Assembly: GCF_015278315.1 (NCBI RefSeq)
Contig: NZ_JADIJE010000011.1
Coordinates: 112,929-176,928 of the forward strand
Length of the DNA: 64,000 bases
Reading direction: 5' to 3'
Source of the DNA: Microbacterium ureisolvens
GTDB lineage: Bacteria > Actinomycetota > Actinomycetes > Actinomycetales > Microbacteriaceae
The stretch's first letter is position 1. Each line of letters starts with the position of its first letter. The position numbers and the translations under genes were made by a program. This document shows, in pieces, positions 1-9,026 of the stretch. The notes beneath the pieces are model-generated. The model made no database searches and had not been told where the DNA came from. It saw only the letters and a program-made list of their open reading frames with translations.

Positions 1-462
1 GTTCTCGTCGAAGAGGTCCTGCACCCGGATGCCGACGCGGTTGATCTTGTCGGCGTAGGCAGGGCCGATGCCGCGACCGGTGGTGCCGATCTGGCGCTTG
101 CCGAGGAAGCGCTCGGTGACCTTGTCGAGCGTGCGGTGGTACTGCGTGATGATGTGCGCGCTGGCGCTCACCCGCAGGCGCGAGGTGTCGAGGCCGCGTG
201 CGTGCAGTGCCTCGAGCTCGGCGAAGAGCACTTCGAGGTCGATGACGACGCCGTTGCCGATGACCGCGTTCACGCCGGGAGACAGAATGCCGGAGGGCAG
301 CAGGTGCAGCGCGTACTTCTCGTCGCCGATCACGACCGTGTGGCCGGCGTTGTTCCCGCCGTTGAACTTGACCACCCAGTCGGTGCGCTCACCCAGGAGA
401 TCGGTGGCCTTGCCCTTGCCCTCGTCTCCCCACTGGACTCCGACGATCACGATGCCTGGCAT
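1..462 (-). CDS. purA: Adenylosuccinate synthetase, 5' part (cut by window edge)
   Basis: PurA condenses IMP with aspartate using GTP to give adenylosuccinate, the committed step of AMP synthesis in the cytoplasm. The visible 154 residues begin [18 protein letters not shown], the family's N-terminal GTP-binding signature with the catalytic Asp of GDEGKGK, followed by the conserved NNAGHT and the later [11 protein letters not shown] segment. The ATG at 462 (minus) was chosen because this is the usual PurA N-terminus and GGGGGAG lies 6 nt upstream. The rest of the gene lies beyond position 1. A TAGGAT -10 box lies about 35 nt upstream of the start. Confidence 0.97.
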   Translation of the reverse strand, partial: MPGIVIVGVQWGDEGKGKATDLLGERTDWVVKFNGGNNAGHTVVIGDEKYALHLLPSGILSPGVNAVIGNGVVIDLEVLFAELEALHARGLDTSRLRVSASAHIITQYHRTLDKVTERFLGKRQIGTTGRGIGPAYADKINRVGIRVQDLFDEN

Positions 463-494
463 GGGCTACTCCCCCGTTATCTGACGGTTACACC

Positions 495-507
495 CCATCC
501 TATCGGG
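495..507 (-). promoter_or_regulatory. Extended -10 region of purA
   Basis: On the minus strand the 13-mer CCCGATAGGATGG contains a TAGGAT -10 hexamer (497-502). The predicted transcription start is near 490, leaving a leader of roughly 28 nt before purA with a Shine-Dalgarno GGGGGAG. The same 13-mer recurs upstream of mrpA at 53885-53897. No good -35 is visible. Confidence 0.5.
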
Positions 508-600
508 ATGCTTCGTTACGCCTTCTGGCGCCGTGAGTCCTCCCGTGTCATCAGAGGTTGGACGGGCTCGCGAGCGCCGGGGGATGGTGAGGTCCGGATC

Positions 601-614
601 GCCGCACGTGCGGC
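601..614. promoter_or_regulatory. 14-bp palindrome before the LLM/ABC gene block
   Basis: GCCGCACGTGCGGC is a perfect palindrome ending one base before the ribosome-binding site (AGAAGGAG, 616-622) of the first gene. It could be an operator for the downstream ten-gene block or a small hairpin affecting translation. The binding protein is unknown. Confidence 0.4.
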
Positions 615-629
615 AGAAGGAGAACCACC

Positions 630-1853
630 GTGACCGAACAGGTGCACCTCGCCCTGGCCCTCGAACGGGCCGGCTGGCACCCCGCCGCGTGGCGCGAGGC
701 CTCGGCCCGGCCGCGTGACCTGACGTCGCCGCGCTACTGGCGCGACCTGCTGCGCACGGCCGACGACGCCGGCCTCGCGCTGGCCACGATCGAAGACGCG
801 CTGTCGCTCACCGACCGGTTCGAGCCGGTCGAGGGTCTGCGGCGCGACCGCGTGCGCGGGCGCCTGGACGCCGTGCTCATCGCGTCCTTCGTCGCGCCGC
901 TGACTCGCCGGATCGGGCTCGTGCCGACGGTGACGACGACACACCCCGAGCCGTTCCACGTGGCCACCGGCATCCAGACGCTCGACTACGCAAGCCGGGG
1001 CAGGGCGGGTGTCCGCCTGGTCGCGGGCGCCTCGGCGGCCGAGCGCGCCAACTTCGGGCGGCGCACCGCGGGCGTCGACGCCCTTCCGGCATCGGGCCGC
1101 GTCGAGGATGCGCCGGGGATCGTCGCGGCCTTCCGCGAAGCGGGCGAGTTCGCCGACGTGCTCTCGCGCCTGTGGGACTCGTGGCAGGACGACGCCATCA
1201 TCCGGGATGCCGGGACCGGCCGCTTCCTCGACGCCGACCGCGTGCACGACATCGAGTTCGAAGGCGAGTTCTTCTCGATCCACGGCGCCTCGATCGTGCC
1301 GCGATCGCCGCAGGGCCGGCCGCTGCTCACGGTGCTCGCGCACCAGACCGTGCCGTACCGCTTGGCCGCCGAGCACGCCGACCTCGTCTTCGTCACGCCG
1401 CACGGAGAGGGTGGGCGCCCGGGCTTCGACCTGGCCGGCATCCGCGCGGAACTGGATGCCGCAGCCGACGAGCTGCGCACCGGCGGCGAGCGCCTGCGGG
1501 TCTACGCGGACCTGGTGGTGCTCATCGAAGACACCGCAGCCGCGGCGCGCAGCGCCCTGGTGCGCCTGGACGACTGGGACGGCGCTCCTCTCGCCTCCGA
1601 CGCGCGCATCGTCGTCGGCACGCCCGGCGATGTCGCCGCCGCGGTGCGCGAGCTCGCCGCGGCGGGGGTCGACGGCGTGCGCCTGCGGCCCGCCCGCCAG
1701 CCCGCCGACGTGGTCGCGATCGCCGAGAAGGTGGTGCCGCTGCTGCGGTCCACGGGCACGCTGCGACAGGACGACGGCGCCGGCACCCTGCGGACGCGCC
1801 TCGACCTCGCCCGCCCCGAGAGCCGCTACGTCCGAGAGAAGGTCGCGCTGTGA
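630..1853 (+). CDS. LLM-class flavin-dependent monooxygenase 1
   Basis: This 407-residue protein has the luciferase-like (bacterial luciferase/alkanesulfonate monooxygenase) TIM-barrel pattern: LALALERAG at the N-terminus, the LVPTVTTTHPEPFHVA strand-helix unit, a gap-rich middle with LWDSW and IVPRSPQGRPLL, and a C-terminal VGTPGDVAAAVRELAAAGVDGVRL. Such enzymes use FMNH2 or F420 and O2 to oxidise small organic, often sulfur- or nitrogen-containing, molecules. The GTG start at 630 is preceded by AGAAGGAG with 7-nt spacing. Its stop overlaps the start of the next monooxygenase by 4 nt, so the pair is translationally coupled. The substrate cannot be read from sequence. Confidence 0.85.
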   Translation: MTEQVHLALALERAGWHPAAWREASARPRDLTSPRYWRDLLRTADDAGLALATIEDALSLTDRFEPVEGLRRDRVRGRLDAVLIASFVAPLTRRIGLVPTVTTTHPEPFHVATGIQTLDYASRGRAGVRLVAGASAAERANFGRRTAGVDALPASGRVEDAPGIVAAFREAGEFADVLSRLWDSWQDDAIIRDAGTGRFLDADRVHDIEFEGEFFSIHGASIVPRSPQGRPLLTVLAHQTVPYRLAAEHADLVFVTPHGEGGRPGFDLAGIRAELDAAADELRTGGERLRVYADLVVLIEDTAAAARSALVRLDDWDGAPLASDARIVVGTPGDVAAAVRELAAAGVDGVRLRPARQPADVVAIAEKVVPLLRSTGTLRQDDGAGTLRTRLDLARPESRYVREKVAL

Positions 1854-3214
1854 GCCGCAGCATCCGTCAGATCCACCTCGCCGCCCACTTCCCGGGCGTC
1901 AACAGCACCACCGTCTGGACCGACCCGGCCGCGGGCAGCCAGATCGATTTCTCATCGTTCGAGCACTTCGCCGCGACCGCCGAGCGCGGGCTGTTCGACT
2001 ACGTGTTCCTGGCCGAGGGTCTGCGCCTGCGCGAGCACAAGGGCCGCGTCCACGAGCTCGATGTGCTCGGCCGCCCGAACACGCTGTCGATCCTGGCCGC
2101 CGTGGCCGCGATCACCGAGCACATCGGCGTCGTCGGCACGCTCAACACGACGTTCAACGAGCCGTACGAGCTGGCGCGCGAGCTCGCGACCCTCGACCAC
2201 CTGTCCGGCGGACGCGCCGGGTGGAACGCCGTGACGAGCTCGGACGCGTTCCACGGCGCGAACTTCCGGCGCGGCGGCTTCCTCGATCACGCCGACCGGT
2301 ACGAGCGGGCCCGCGAGTTCGCGGCGCTCGCGAAGGAGCTGTGGGACTCGTGGCCCGAGGACGGAGTGCGGGCGGATGCCGCCACCGGCGTCTTCCTCGA
2401 CGACGGGGTGCCCGCGCAGGTGCGCCACACCGGCCCGCAGTTCGACGTCGACGCCCTCTTCGACGTGCCGCGGTCGCCGCAGGGTCGGCCGGTGATCGTG
2501 CAGGCCGGCGACTCCGCGGACGGCCGCACATTCGCAGCCGAGCACGCGGAGGTCATCTTCTCGCTCCACACCGGGTTCGAGGACGCGCGGGCGTTCTACG
2601 ACGACGTCAAGGGCCGGCTCGCGGCGAACGGGCGCGAGGAGGACTCGCTCAAGATCCTCCCCGCGGCGACGTTCGCGATCGGCGACACCGACGCCGAGGC
2701 GCGCGAGCGCTCGCGCGAGATCGCGCTGCAACAGGTGCGCCCCGAGGTCGCCCTCACCTACGTCGAGCAGGTGTGGGGGCGCGACCTCTCCGGCTACGAC
2801 CCCGACGGGCCCCTTCCCGACGTCGACCCCGACACCGGGTCCGAGACCGCGCGGGGCTGGGCGAACCGGCACGCGGCGGTGCGGTCCCGCATCGCGAAGC
2901 TCCGGGAGCTGTCGGAGACCGAAGGACTCAGCATCCGTGAGACCGTCATCCGCCTGACCGCGAACCACACGTTCGTCGGCAGCCCGGCGACCATCGCGGC
3001 CGAGATCGACCGGTACGTGCAGGAGCGCGCCACCGACGGCTTCACGATCGTCGGCCACCTGACGCCCCACGGCCTGGACGAGTTCGCCGAGCGCGTCGTG
3101 CCGCTGCTGCAGGAGCGGGGGTCGTACCGCTCGTCGTATGAGGAAGGCGCGACCCTTCGCGATCTGCTCGGGCTGCCGGCCCCGGTCTTCGCCCCGGCGC
3201 TCGCGACGCGATGA
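1850..3214 (+). CDS. LLM-class flavin monooxygenase 2 (NtaA/SnaA/DszA type)
   Basis: A 454-residue monooxygenase of the NtaA/SnaA/SoxA(DszA) branch. It starts RQIHLAAHFPGVNSTTVW, continues with FDYVFLAEGLRLR, the LDHLSGGRAGWNAVTSSD segment typical of this branch, RGGFLDHADRYERA, LWDSW, and SPQGRPVIVQAGDS. Members oxidise nitrilotriacetate, dibenzothiophene sulfone, pristinamycin or S-modified cysteines with FMNH2. The start is the GTG at 1850, overlapping the upstream stop (GTGA); a longer upstream reading would run through the first monooxygenase. The end overlaps the next gene by 4 nt. Two dissimilar LLM enzymes in tandem suggest sequential oxidations of one substrate, which is inference. 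Confidence 0.9.
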   Translation: MSRSIRQIHLAAHFPGVNSTTVWTDPAAGSQIDFSSFEHFAATAERGLFDYVFLAEGLRLREHKGRVHELDVLGRPNTLSILAAVAAITEHIGVVGTLNTTFNEPYELARELATLDHLSGGRAGWNAVTSSDAFHGANFRRGGFLDHADRYERAREFAALAKELWDSWPEDGVRADAATGVFLDDGVPAQVRHTGPQFDVDALFDVPRSPQGRPVIVQAGDSADGRTFAAEHAEVIFSLHTGFEDARAFYDDVKGRLAANGREEDSLKILPAATFAIGDTDAEARERSREIALQQVRPEVALTYVEQVWGRDLSGYDPDGPLPDVDPDTGSETARGWANRHAAVRSRIAKLRELSETEGLSIRETVIRLTANHTFVGSPATIAAEIDRYVQERATDGFTIVGHLTPHGLDEFAERVVPLLQERGSYRSSYEEGATLRDLLGLPAPVFAPALATR

Positions 3215-5094
3215 CCGGCCGCGCGCGCCTGGTGCTCGTCGGGGCCGGCCCCCGTGCCGTCATGCTCCTCGAGCGGCTGCTGGCGCGCACCGACGAGCAC
3301 ACGCTGCTCGACATCGACCTCGTCGACCCGCATCCGCCGGGGGCGGGCCGCATCTGGCGTCACGCGCAGTCGCCGCTGCTCAAGCTCAACTCGATGACCC
3401 GCGACGTGACGGTCTTCACCGACGACAGCTGCACGATCGACGGACCGGTGCGAACGGGGCCCTCGCTCCACGAATGGCTCGAGCTCTGGCGGGCCGGCGA
3501 CCTGCCCGACGTCGAGCTCGACGAGCTGTCGGCCGCCGAGGCGCGCGTGCTGGGCGGCGACGGCTTTCCGACCCGGCGGCTGCACAGCCACTACCTCGAC
3601 TGGTTCTTCCGCCGCACCGGGGCGAGCGCCCCCGACGGCGTCACGGTCCGGCTCCACGCCGACACAGTGACGTCGGTGCGGCCATCGTCGTCGGGGCGGC
3701 ACGTGGTCTCTCTCGCCGGCGGTCTCGAGATCGTGACGGATGCCGTCGCCTACTGCCTCGGCCACACCGAGCGCGAGCCCGACCCCGCGACGGCGGCTCT
3801 GGCCGCCGGCGCGGCGCGTGAGGGGCTCGTGTACGTGCCGCCGGCCTTCACCGCCGACGCCGATCTCTCGGGACTGGCCGCAGGCGCTGACGTGATCGTG
3901 CGCGGCATGGGGCTCGCGGCGATCGACCTCGTGGTGCTTCTCACGCAGGGCCGCGGCGGCCGGTTCGACCGCGATGCGGACGGCGCGCTGCGCTACCAGG
4001 CGTCGGGCCGCGAGCCCCGACTGCATCTCGGCTCGCGGCGCGGGGTGCCGTACCGCTCGAAGGTGACCTCGACACTGCACGGCGCATCGCCCGAGCGAGA
4101 GGTGCTCACGACCGCCGTCGTGACCGCACTCGCCGAGGGAAGCGCGCCCATCGACTTCGAGCGCGACGTCTGGCCGCTCATCGCGGGCGAGCTGCTGCAC
4201 GGCCACTACCGCGAGCTGTTCACCGGGCACCCCGATCGAGTCTCGATCACGTGGGACGAGTTCCGCCCGGTGCTGCAGCGCCACGCGTGGGACGACCCGG
4301 TGCTCCGCACGGCGATCGCGGCCGTCGTGCCCGACCCGCTCGATCGCTTCGACGTCGCGTCGTTCGACCGGCCGTTCGCCGACGCCGAATTCGCCGACGA
4401 AGACGACGTGCAGCGTCGCGTGCGGGCGCACATCGCCGAGGACCTCCAGCTGCGCACGACCGCGCGGCACAGCCCCGCACAGGGTGTCTTCCTGGCCGCG
4501 CTGCTGTCGTTCATGGCGCTGGCCGAGATCCCGAAGGAGCGCTGGAACGCCCGCTCCCGGGCGCACACGCTCCCGGTGCGCTGGCACACGTTCTTCAGCT
4601 ACCTCGCGAGCGGGCCGCCGCCGCATCGGCTCGAAGAGCTGCTCGCCCTCGCCGACGCCGGCGTCGTCAGCTTCCTCGGCCCGGATGTAGAGGTTGCTGT
4701 CGGGCCGCGCGGGTTCGCGGCATCCCGTTCCCGCGTCCCCGGCGAGACGGTCGCCCAGGCGCTCGTCGACGCCTGGCTCCCCGCCGCCGACGCGGAGCTC
4801 AGCACGAATGCCGCACTGCGGGAGCTCGCGACCGTGCACGGCAGCGTGCTGCGCGTGGCGGATGCCGAGTACTCGGGATCGCTCGGACGCGTGCGCGTCG
4901 GCGACGACGGTCACGTGCTGCGCCCCGACGGCACCCCGCACGACGCGCTGTTCGCGATCGGCCCGTTCACGTCGCTGACGGAGTCCGGCGCCTTCACCCG
5001 GCCGGCGGCGAACTCGCTGTCGCTGCGCCAGACCGACGTCGTCGCCGGCGCCATCGCCGCCCGCCTCGGCGTCGCGGTCCCCGTCGCACCCTGA
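3211..5094 (+). CDS. FAD/NAD(P)-binding protein (pfam13454-like)
   Basis: The 627-residue protein opens with a Rossmann dinucleotide motif (RLVLVGAGPRAVMLLERLL), followed by DPHPPGAGRIWR and LLKLNSMTRDVTVFTDD, features of the FAD-NAD(P)-binding family found beside monooxygenases and in peptide-modification clusters. A second glycine-rich strand (DVIVRGMGLAAIDLVVLLT, near residue 230) fits the NAD(P) half. The C-terminus has the usual closing FAD contact (FAIGPFTSLTESGAFTRP). The ATG at 3211 overlaps the stop of the LLM gene. It may supply reduced flavin to the LLM pair or itself N- or S-hydroxylate the substrate; which one is unknown. Confidence 0.8.
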   Translation: MTGRARLVLVGAGPRAVMLLERLLARTDEHTLLDIDLVDPHPPGAGRIWRHAQSPLLKLNSMTRDVTVFTDDSCTIDGPVRTGPSLHEWLELWRAGDLPDVELDELSAAEARVLGGDGFPTRRLHSHYLDWFFRRTGASAPDGVTVRLHADTVTSVRPSSSGRHVVSLAGGLEIVTDAVAYCLGHTEREPDPATAALAAGAAREGLVYVPPAFTADADLSGLAAGADVIVRGMGLAAIDLVVLLTQGRGGRFDRDADGALRYQASGREPRLHLGSRRGVPYRSKVTSTLHGASPEREVLTTAVVTALAEGSAPIDFERDVWPLIAGELLHGHYRELFTGHPDRVSITWDEFRPVLQRHAWDDPVLRTAIAAVVPDPLDRFDVASFDRPFADAEFADEDDVQRRVRAHIAEDLQLRTTARHSPAQGVFLAALLSFMALAEIPKERWNARSRAHTLPVRWHTFFSYLASGPPPHRLEELLALADAGVVSFLGPDVEVAVGPRGFAASRSRVPGETVAQALVDAWLPAADAELSTNAALRELATVHGSVLRVADAEYSGSLGRVRVGDDGHVLRPDGTPHDALFAIGPFTSLTESGAFTRPAANSLSLRQTDVVAGAIAARLGVAVPVAP

Positions 5095-5136
5095 TCGAGC
5101 TGCGTCGAGCCGGCGCCCTTCCCGGCGTCGGACGTT

Positions 5137-5215
5137 CGAAAACCTGGTCCGTCATCGCGACGCGCCGTGCGCGGCATCCGTTCCCCGGCGTGTCTGTGCG
5201 CCGACCAGGTTTTCG
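5137..5215. repeat. Long palindromic intergenic element, copy A
   Basis: Perfect 13-bp inverted arms, CGAAAACCTGGTC (5137-5149) and GACCAGGTTTTCG (5203-5215), flank a 53-nt centre that contains GCGACGCGCCG and GCGGCATCCGT. The same centre, with different but again self-complementary arms, occurs at 18331-18406. It lies 42 nt after the stop of the FAD/NAD(P) gene and could act as a terminator or as a repeat-family unit. Confidence 0.75.
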
Positions 5216-5387
5216 GCACGTGCAACCGCTGTGATCATGACGCCGGATGACGGCGTGTGACCGCGCGCAACCGTCATTCACGCCGCGTGACATGCGCGGT
5301 CGGGGCCCGCCGGACCTCTCCGCGACGCTGAGGGCACGAACCCGGCATGCCGCCGCGGCTCGTCCGCCACAGCTTCTGGAGATCCCG

Positions 5388-7004
5388 ATGTCATCCACCC
5401 GACCCCGCACCGCCGCACTCGCGGCGATCGGCGTCGTCGCCCTCGCGCTCACCGCGTGCGCGACCGGCGCCGGCGACGCCGCACCCACCGCTTCCGCCGA
5501 GGCCGAGCCCACGACCGGCGGCGACCTCACCTTCGCGATCTCGGTCGACAGCCAGTGCATCGACCCGCAGCAGGTGGGCAACAACGATGCGATCGCCATC
5601 GCGCGGCAGACCGTCGCCTCGCTGACGATCCAAGACCCCGAGACGGGCGAGATCCTGCCCTGGCTCGCCACCGACTACGAGGTGAACGACGACGCCACGA
5701 GCTTCACGTTCACGCTGCAGGAGGGTCCCACCTACGCCGACGGCGAGCCCATCGACGCGGCATCCGTCAAGACCAACTTCGAGGCGATCCAGGCGCTCGG
5801 CGCGAAGGCGAGCCTCGGCTCGTCGTACCTCGCCGACCTCGAGAGCATCGACGTGCCCGACGAGCAGACCGTCGTCGTCAACTTCTCCGAGCCCAGCGCC
5901 CAGTTCCTGCAGGCGACCTCGACGTTCTCGCTCGGCCTGCTGTCGCCGGCCACGGCGGCGGTGAGTCAGGCCGATCGCTGCCTCGGCGACTACATCGGCT
6001 CGGGACCGTTCTCGGTCGAGAGCTACACCCCCAACGAGGGCGCCGTGCTCGTGCGTCGCGACGGCTACGAGTGGGGGCCGTCGATCGCCGGCCACACCGG
6101 CGAGGCCTACCTCGACTCGATCACCTACAAGGTGATCCCCGAGTCGGGCAACCGCACCGGCAGCCTGCAGTCCGGCCAGATCGACGCGACCGCCGGCATC
6201 GCCACCGCCGACGCCGTGCTGTTCGAGAGCGAGGACTTCTGGTCGCTGAACCGCGCCAACCCCGGCTCGGTCTACAACCTCTACGCCAACCAGTCGACCG
6301 AGAAGCTGGCCGATGAGAACGTGCGCCTGGCGATCCAGAAGGGCATCGATCGCGAGCAGATCACCGCGACCCTGCTCGGCCCCGAGGACCTGCCGGCCGT
6401 CTCGCCGCTCGCCTCGTCGACCCCCTACTTCACCGACCTGAGCGACGTGCTCGAGTACGACCCCGAGGCCGCGGCAGACCTGCTCGAGGAGTCGGGCTGG
6501 ACCGAGGGCGCGGACGGCGTCCGCGAGAAGGACGGCGAGAAGCTGAGCTTCCACGTCACCTACTGGCAGTCGCCCAAGGAGGTGCTCGAGCTCGTGCAGC
6601 AGCAGCTGCGTCAGATCGGCGTCGACCTCCAGCTGACGTTCGCGAGCATCGCCGACACCACGGCCGCGAACGCCGACGGCACCTACGACTTCTCGTACGG
6701 CAACCTGACACGGGCCGATCCCGACGTGCTGCGCACGGTGTTCTCGGTGAGCGGCACCAACAACGCCACCAAGCGCACGGAGCCTGCCGAGATCGACGAG
6801 CTGCTCGACGAGCAGGCCGCGATCATCGACCCCGCCGAGCGCCAGAAGATCGTCGACGCGGCGGCGGAGCTGCTGGTCACCGGCGGCTACTCGATCCCGA
6901 TCTACCAGCTGTCGACCACGATCACGGCCGCGTCGAAGGTGCAGGGGCTGACGTTCGAGGCGTCCAGCCGCCTGGACTTCTACGACGCCTGGATCGCCGA
7001 GTAA
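5388..7004 (+). CDS. Peptide-type ABC transporter substrate-binding lipoprotein
   Basis: A 538-residue family 5 (DppA/OppA/NikA) extracellular solute-binding protein. The ATG at 5388 gives a clean lipoprotein signal: short basic start, AALAAIGVVALAL, and the lipobox LTAC with Cys24 as lipidated residue. The mature part has the family landmarks TFTLQEGPTYADGEPIDAASVK and the later ADLLEESGW and FSYGNLTRADPD. An in-frame ATG 141 nt earlier would destroy the signal peptide. It precedes two permeases and a double ATPase, forming a complete importer. The ligand is unknown; the neighbouring monooxygenases suggest it is their substrate. Confidence 0.92.
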   Translation: MSSTRPRTAALAAIGVVALALTACATGAGDAAPTASAEAEPTTGGDLTFAISVDSQCIDPQQVGNNDAIAIARQTVASLTIQDPETGEILPWLATDYEVNDDATSFTFTLQEGPTYADGEPIDAASVKTNFEAIQALGAKASLGSSYLADLESIDVPDEQTVVVNFSEPSAQFLQATSTFSLGLLSPATAAVSQADRCLGDYIGSGPFSVESYTPNEGAVLVRRDGYEWGPSIAGHTGEAYLDSITYKVIPESGNRTGSLQSGQIDATAGIATADAVLFESEDFWSLNRANPGSVYNLYANQSTEKLADENVRLAIQKGIDREQITATLLGPEDLPAVSPLASSTPYFTDLSDVLEYDPEAAADLLEESGWTEGADGVREKDGEKLSFHVTYWQSPKEVLELVQQQLRQIGVDLQLTFASIADTTAANADGTYDFSYGNLTRADPDVLRTVFSVSGTNNATKRTEPAEIDELLDEQAAIIDPAERQKIVDAAAELLVTGGYSIPIYQLSTTITAASKVQGLTFEASSRLDFYDAWIAE

Positions 7005-7049
7005 GCCGCGCGGGCACACCGAGCAACGGAACGGATGAGGAGCGAGATC

Positions 7050-8006
7050 ATGTGGGGTGGATACATCGCCCGGAGGATCGGGCAGGGCCTGGTGGTCCTG
7101 TGGGCCGCGTACACGATCTCGTTCCTCATCCTGTACCTCCTCCCCGGCGACGCCGCGACGCTGTTCGCGGGCGGCGGCGACCAGGAGGCCATCGATCCCG
7201 AGCTCGTCGCGCGGCTGCGCAGCGAGCTCGGGCTCGACCGCCCGCTGTGGGAGCAGTACCTCGTCGCCCTGGGCAAGGCGCTGACGGGCGACTTCGGCGC
7301 GTCGACGCAGACCGGGCGGCCGGCATCCGATCTGCTTCTCGAATCCCTGCCCCCGACGCTCGCGCTGACCGCCTTCGCATTCGTGCTGTCGGTCGTGTTC
7401 GGCATCGTCCTGGCACTGTCGGCGTCGCTGGCGCGCGCGCAGTGGCTGCGCAACCTGCTGTCGTCACTTCCGCCGCTGGGAGTCTCGATCCCGGTGTTCT
7501 GGATCGGCCTTCTGCTGCTGCAGGCGTTCTCGTTCCGCCTGCGCCTGTTCCCCTCGATGGGCAATGAGGGCTTCGAGAGCCTCGTGCTGCCGGCGATCAC
7601 GATCGCGATCCCCTCCGGAGCGTTCATCGCGCAGCTGCTGTCGCGGAGCCTGCGGTCGACCCTCGCCCAGCCCTACGTCGAGATCGTGCGGGCGAAGGGT
7701 GCGAGCGAGCGCCGCGTGCAGCTCGGCCATGCGTTCCGGAACGCCGCGATCCCGTCGCTCACGATGGTCGGCGTGCTCATCGGCGGCCTGCTCTCGGGCG
7801 CTGTCGTGACCGAGACCGTCTTCTCGCGCCTCGGCATCGGCCGCCTCGTCGTCACCGCCGTCAACAACCGCGACGTGCCCGTCGTGCAGACCGTGGTGGT
7901 CTTCGCCGCGCTCGTGTTCGTGATCGCGAACCTCGCCGTCGATCTCGTCTACCCCCTCATCGACCGCCGCATCACGCTCGCCCGCACGGCGTTCGTCGCC
8001 GCCTGA
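7050..8006 (+). CDS. ABC transporter permease, DppB type
   Basis: A 318-residue inner-membrane permease of the peptide/nickel type. It has the N-terminal segment GYIARRIGQGLVVLWAAYTISFLILYLLPGD, the periplasmic helix LGLDRPLWEQYL, and the coupling loop with EAA-like consensus YVEIVRAKGASERRV...HAFRNAAIPSL. About six membrane spans are visible. The ATG at 7050 is preferred over the in-frame ATG at 7035 because AGGAG (7038-7042) sits 7 nt before it. It pairs with the DppC-type permease that follows 12 nt downstream. Confidence 0.92.
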   Translation: MWGGYIARRIGQGLVVLWAAYTISFLILYLLPGDAATLFAGGGDQEAIDPELVARLRSELGLDRPLWEQYLVALGKALTGDFGASTQTGRPASDLLLESLPPTLALTAFAFVLSVVFGIVLALSASLARAQWLRNLLSSLPPLGVSIPVFWIGLLLLQAFSFRLRLFPSMGNEGFESLVLPAITIAIPSGAFIAQLLSRSLRSTLAQPYVEIVRAKGASERRVQLGHAFRNAAIPSLTMVGVLIGGLLSGAVVTETVFSRLGIGRLVVTAVNNRDVPVVQTVVVFAALVFVIANLAVDLVYPLIDRRITLARTAFVAA

Positions 8007-8018
8007 TCGGAGCCCGTC

Positions 8019-9026
8019 ATGACCGTCGAGGACGTCCTCTCCCCTCCCGCCCGCACGCTCGAGCCGCACGACCCGTTCATCGAATCGATCGTCGACCCCG
8101 ACGCCGATCCTGCGGGCGGGCCGCACGCGGCCGGCCTCGAGGAAGAGCGAGCGGATGCTTCGTCTCGTGCCTCGCTCAGCACGAGTGCCGCGGCCCGCGG
8201 CGCTGCGCTGCGCCCGGTCGTCGCGGTCCTGAAGCAGCCGACGCTCGTCGCGTCGATCCTCGTGCTCGCGCTCGTGACGCTGTGGGCGTTGGTGCCCTCG
8301 TGGTTCACGGCGTGGGACCCGATCGTCGGCGTCCCGCAGGACCGCCTGCTGCCGCCCAGCCCGGAGCACCTCTTCGGCACCGACAACCTCGGCCGCGACC
8401 TCTACGCCCGTGTCGTGTACGGCTCGGCGACGTCGCTCGCCGCGACCTCGGTGGCGGTCGTCGTCGGACTCGCGGTCGGATCGCTGTTCGGCCTGCTCGC
8501 CGGCTTCCTCCGGGGCATCGTCGACGACGCCATCATGCGCTTCATGGACGTGCTGCTCGCGATCCCGAGCCTGCTGCTCTCGCTCGCCCTCATCACGGCG
8601 CTGGGCTTCGGCACGCTCAACGTCGCGATCGCGGTCGGACTCGCGAGCATCGCATCCTTCTCCCGCGTGATGCGCGCCGAGGTGCTGCAGATCGCCACCG
8701 CCGTCTACGTCGAGGCCGCGCACGTGTCCGGTGTGCGCTGGCACACCGTGCTGCGCCGGCACGTGCTGCCGAACGCGTCCGGACCCGTCGTGGCGCTGGC
8801 CGCCCTCGAGTTCGGCGTCATGGTGCTCGCGATCTCGTCGCTGTCGTTCCTCGGCTTCGGCGCCCCGCCGCCCACCCCGGAGTGGGGCTCGCTCGTCGCG
8901 GGCGGGCGCGACTACCTGGCCGTCGCGTGGTGGCTCACGACCTTCCCCGGCCTCGTGATCGTGGCCGTCGTGCTGTCGGCCAACCGCATCTCGCGTGCCC
9001 TCGAGCGCAATGGAGGAGTCCGATGA
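8019..9026 (+). CDS. ABC transporter permease, DppC type, with repeat-derived N-terminal linker
   Basis: The 335-residue second permease has a hydrophilic N-terminal stretch of about 65 residues, then PTLVASILVLALVTLWALVPSW, FGTDNLGRDLYARVVYG and the coupling motif YVEAAHVSGVRWHTVLRRHVLPNA. Residues about 45-57 (DASSRASLSTSAA) are encoded by a 39-nt segment at 8152-8190 that matches 35 of 39 positions of a segment in the next gene (9852-9890) and resembles an intergenic repeat. The tail is ordinary DppC. The stop overlaps the ATPase start (ATGA). Confidence 0.92.
   Translation: MTVEDVLSPPARTLEPHDPFIESIVDPDADPAGGPHAAGLEEERADASSRASLSTSAAARGAALRPVVAVLKQPTLVASILVLALVTLWALVPSWFTAWDPIVGVPQDRLLPPSPEHLFGTDNLGRDLYARVVYGSATSLAATSVAVVVGLAVGSLFGLLAGFLRGIVDDAIMRFMDVLLAIPSLLLSLALITALGFGTLNVAIAVGLASIASFSRVMRAEVLQIATAVYVEAAHVSGVRWHTVLRRHVLPNASGPVVALAALEFGVMVLAISSLSFLGFGAPPPTPEWGSLVAGGRDYLAVAWWLTTFPGLVIVAVVLSANRISRALERNGGVR
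8152..8190 (+). repeat. In-frame coding repeat, copy 1 (in DppC-type permease)
   Basis: This 39-nt stretch, beginning CGGATGCTTCGTCTCG, is 35/39 identical to 9852-9890 in the linker of the ATPase gene. It also resembles the reverse complement of the GAGCGAGCGAAGCGAGACG repeat found at 41197-41274. It encodes a polar, probably flexible linker. Confidence 0.7.

Noticed and set aside
2794..4941. Long minus-strand open frame opposite the FAD/NAD(P) gene
   Set aside because: Composition is Arg/Gly/Val-rich without any recognisable fold, and the plus-strand protein has clear motifs.
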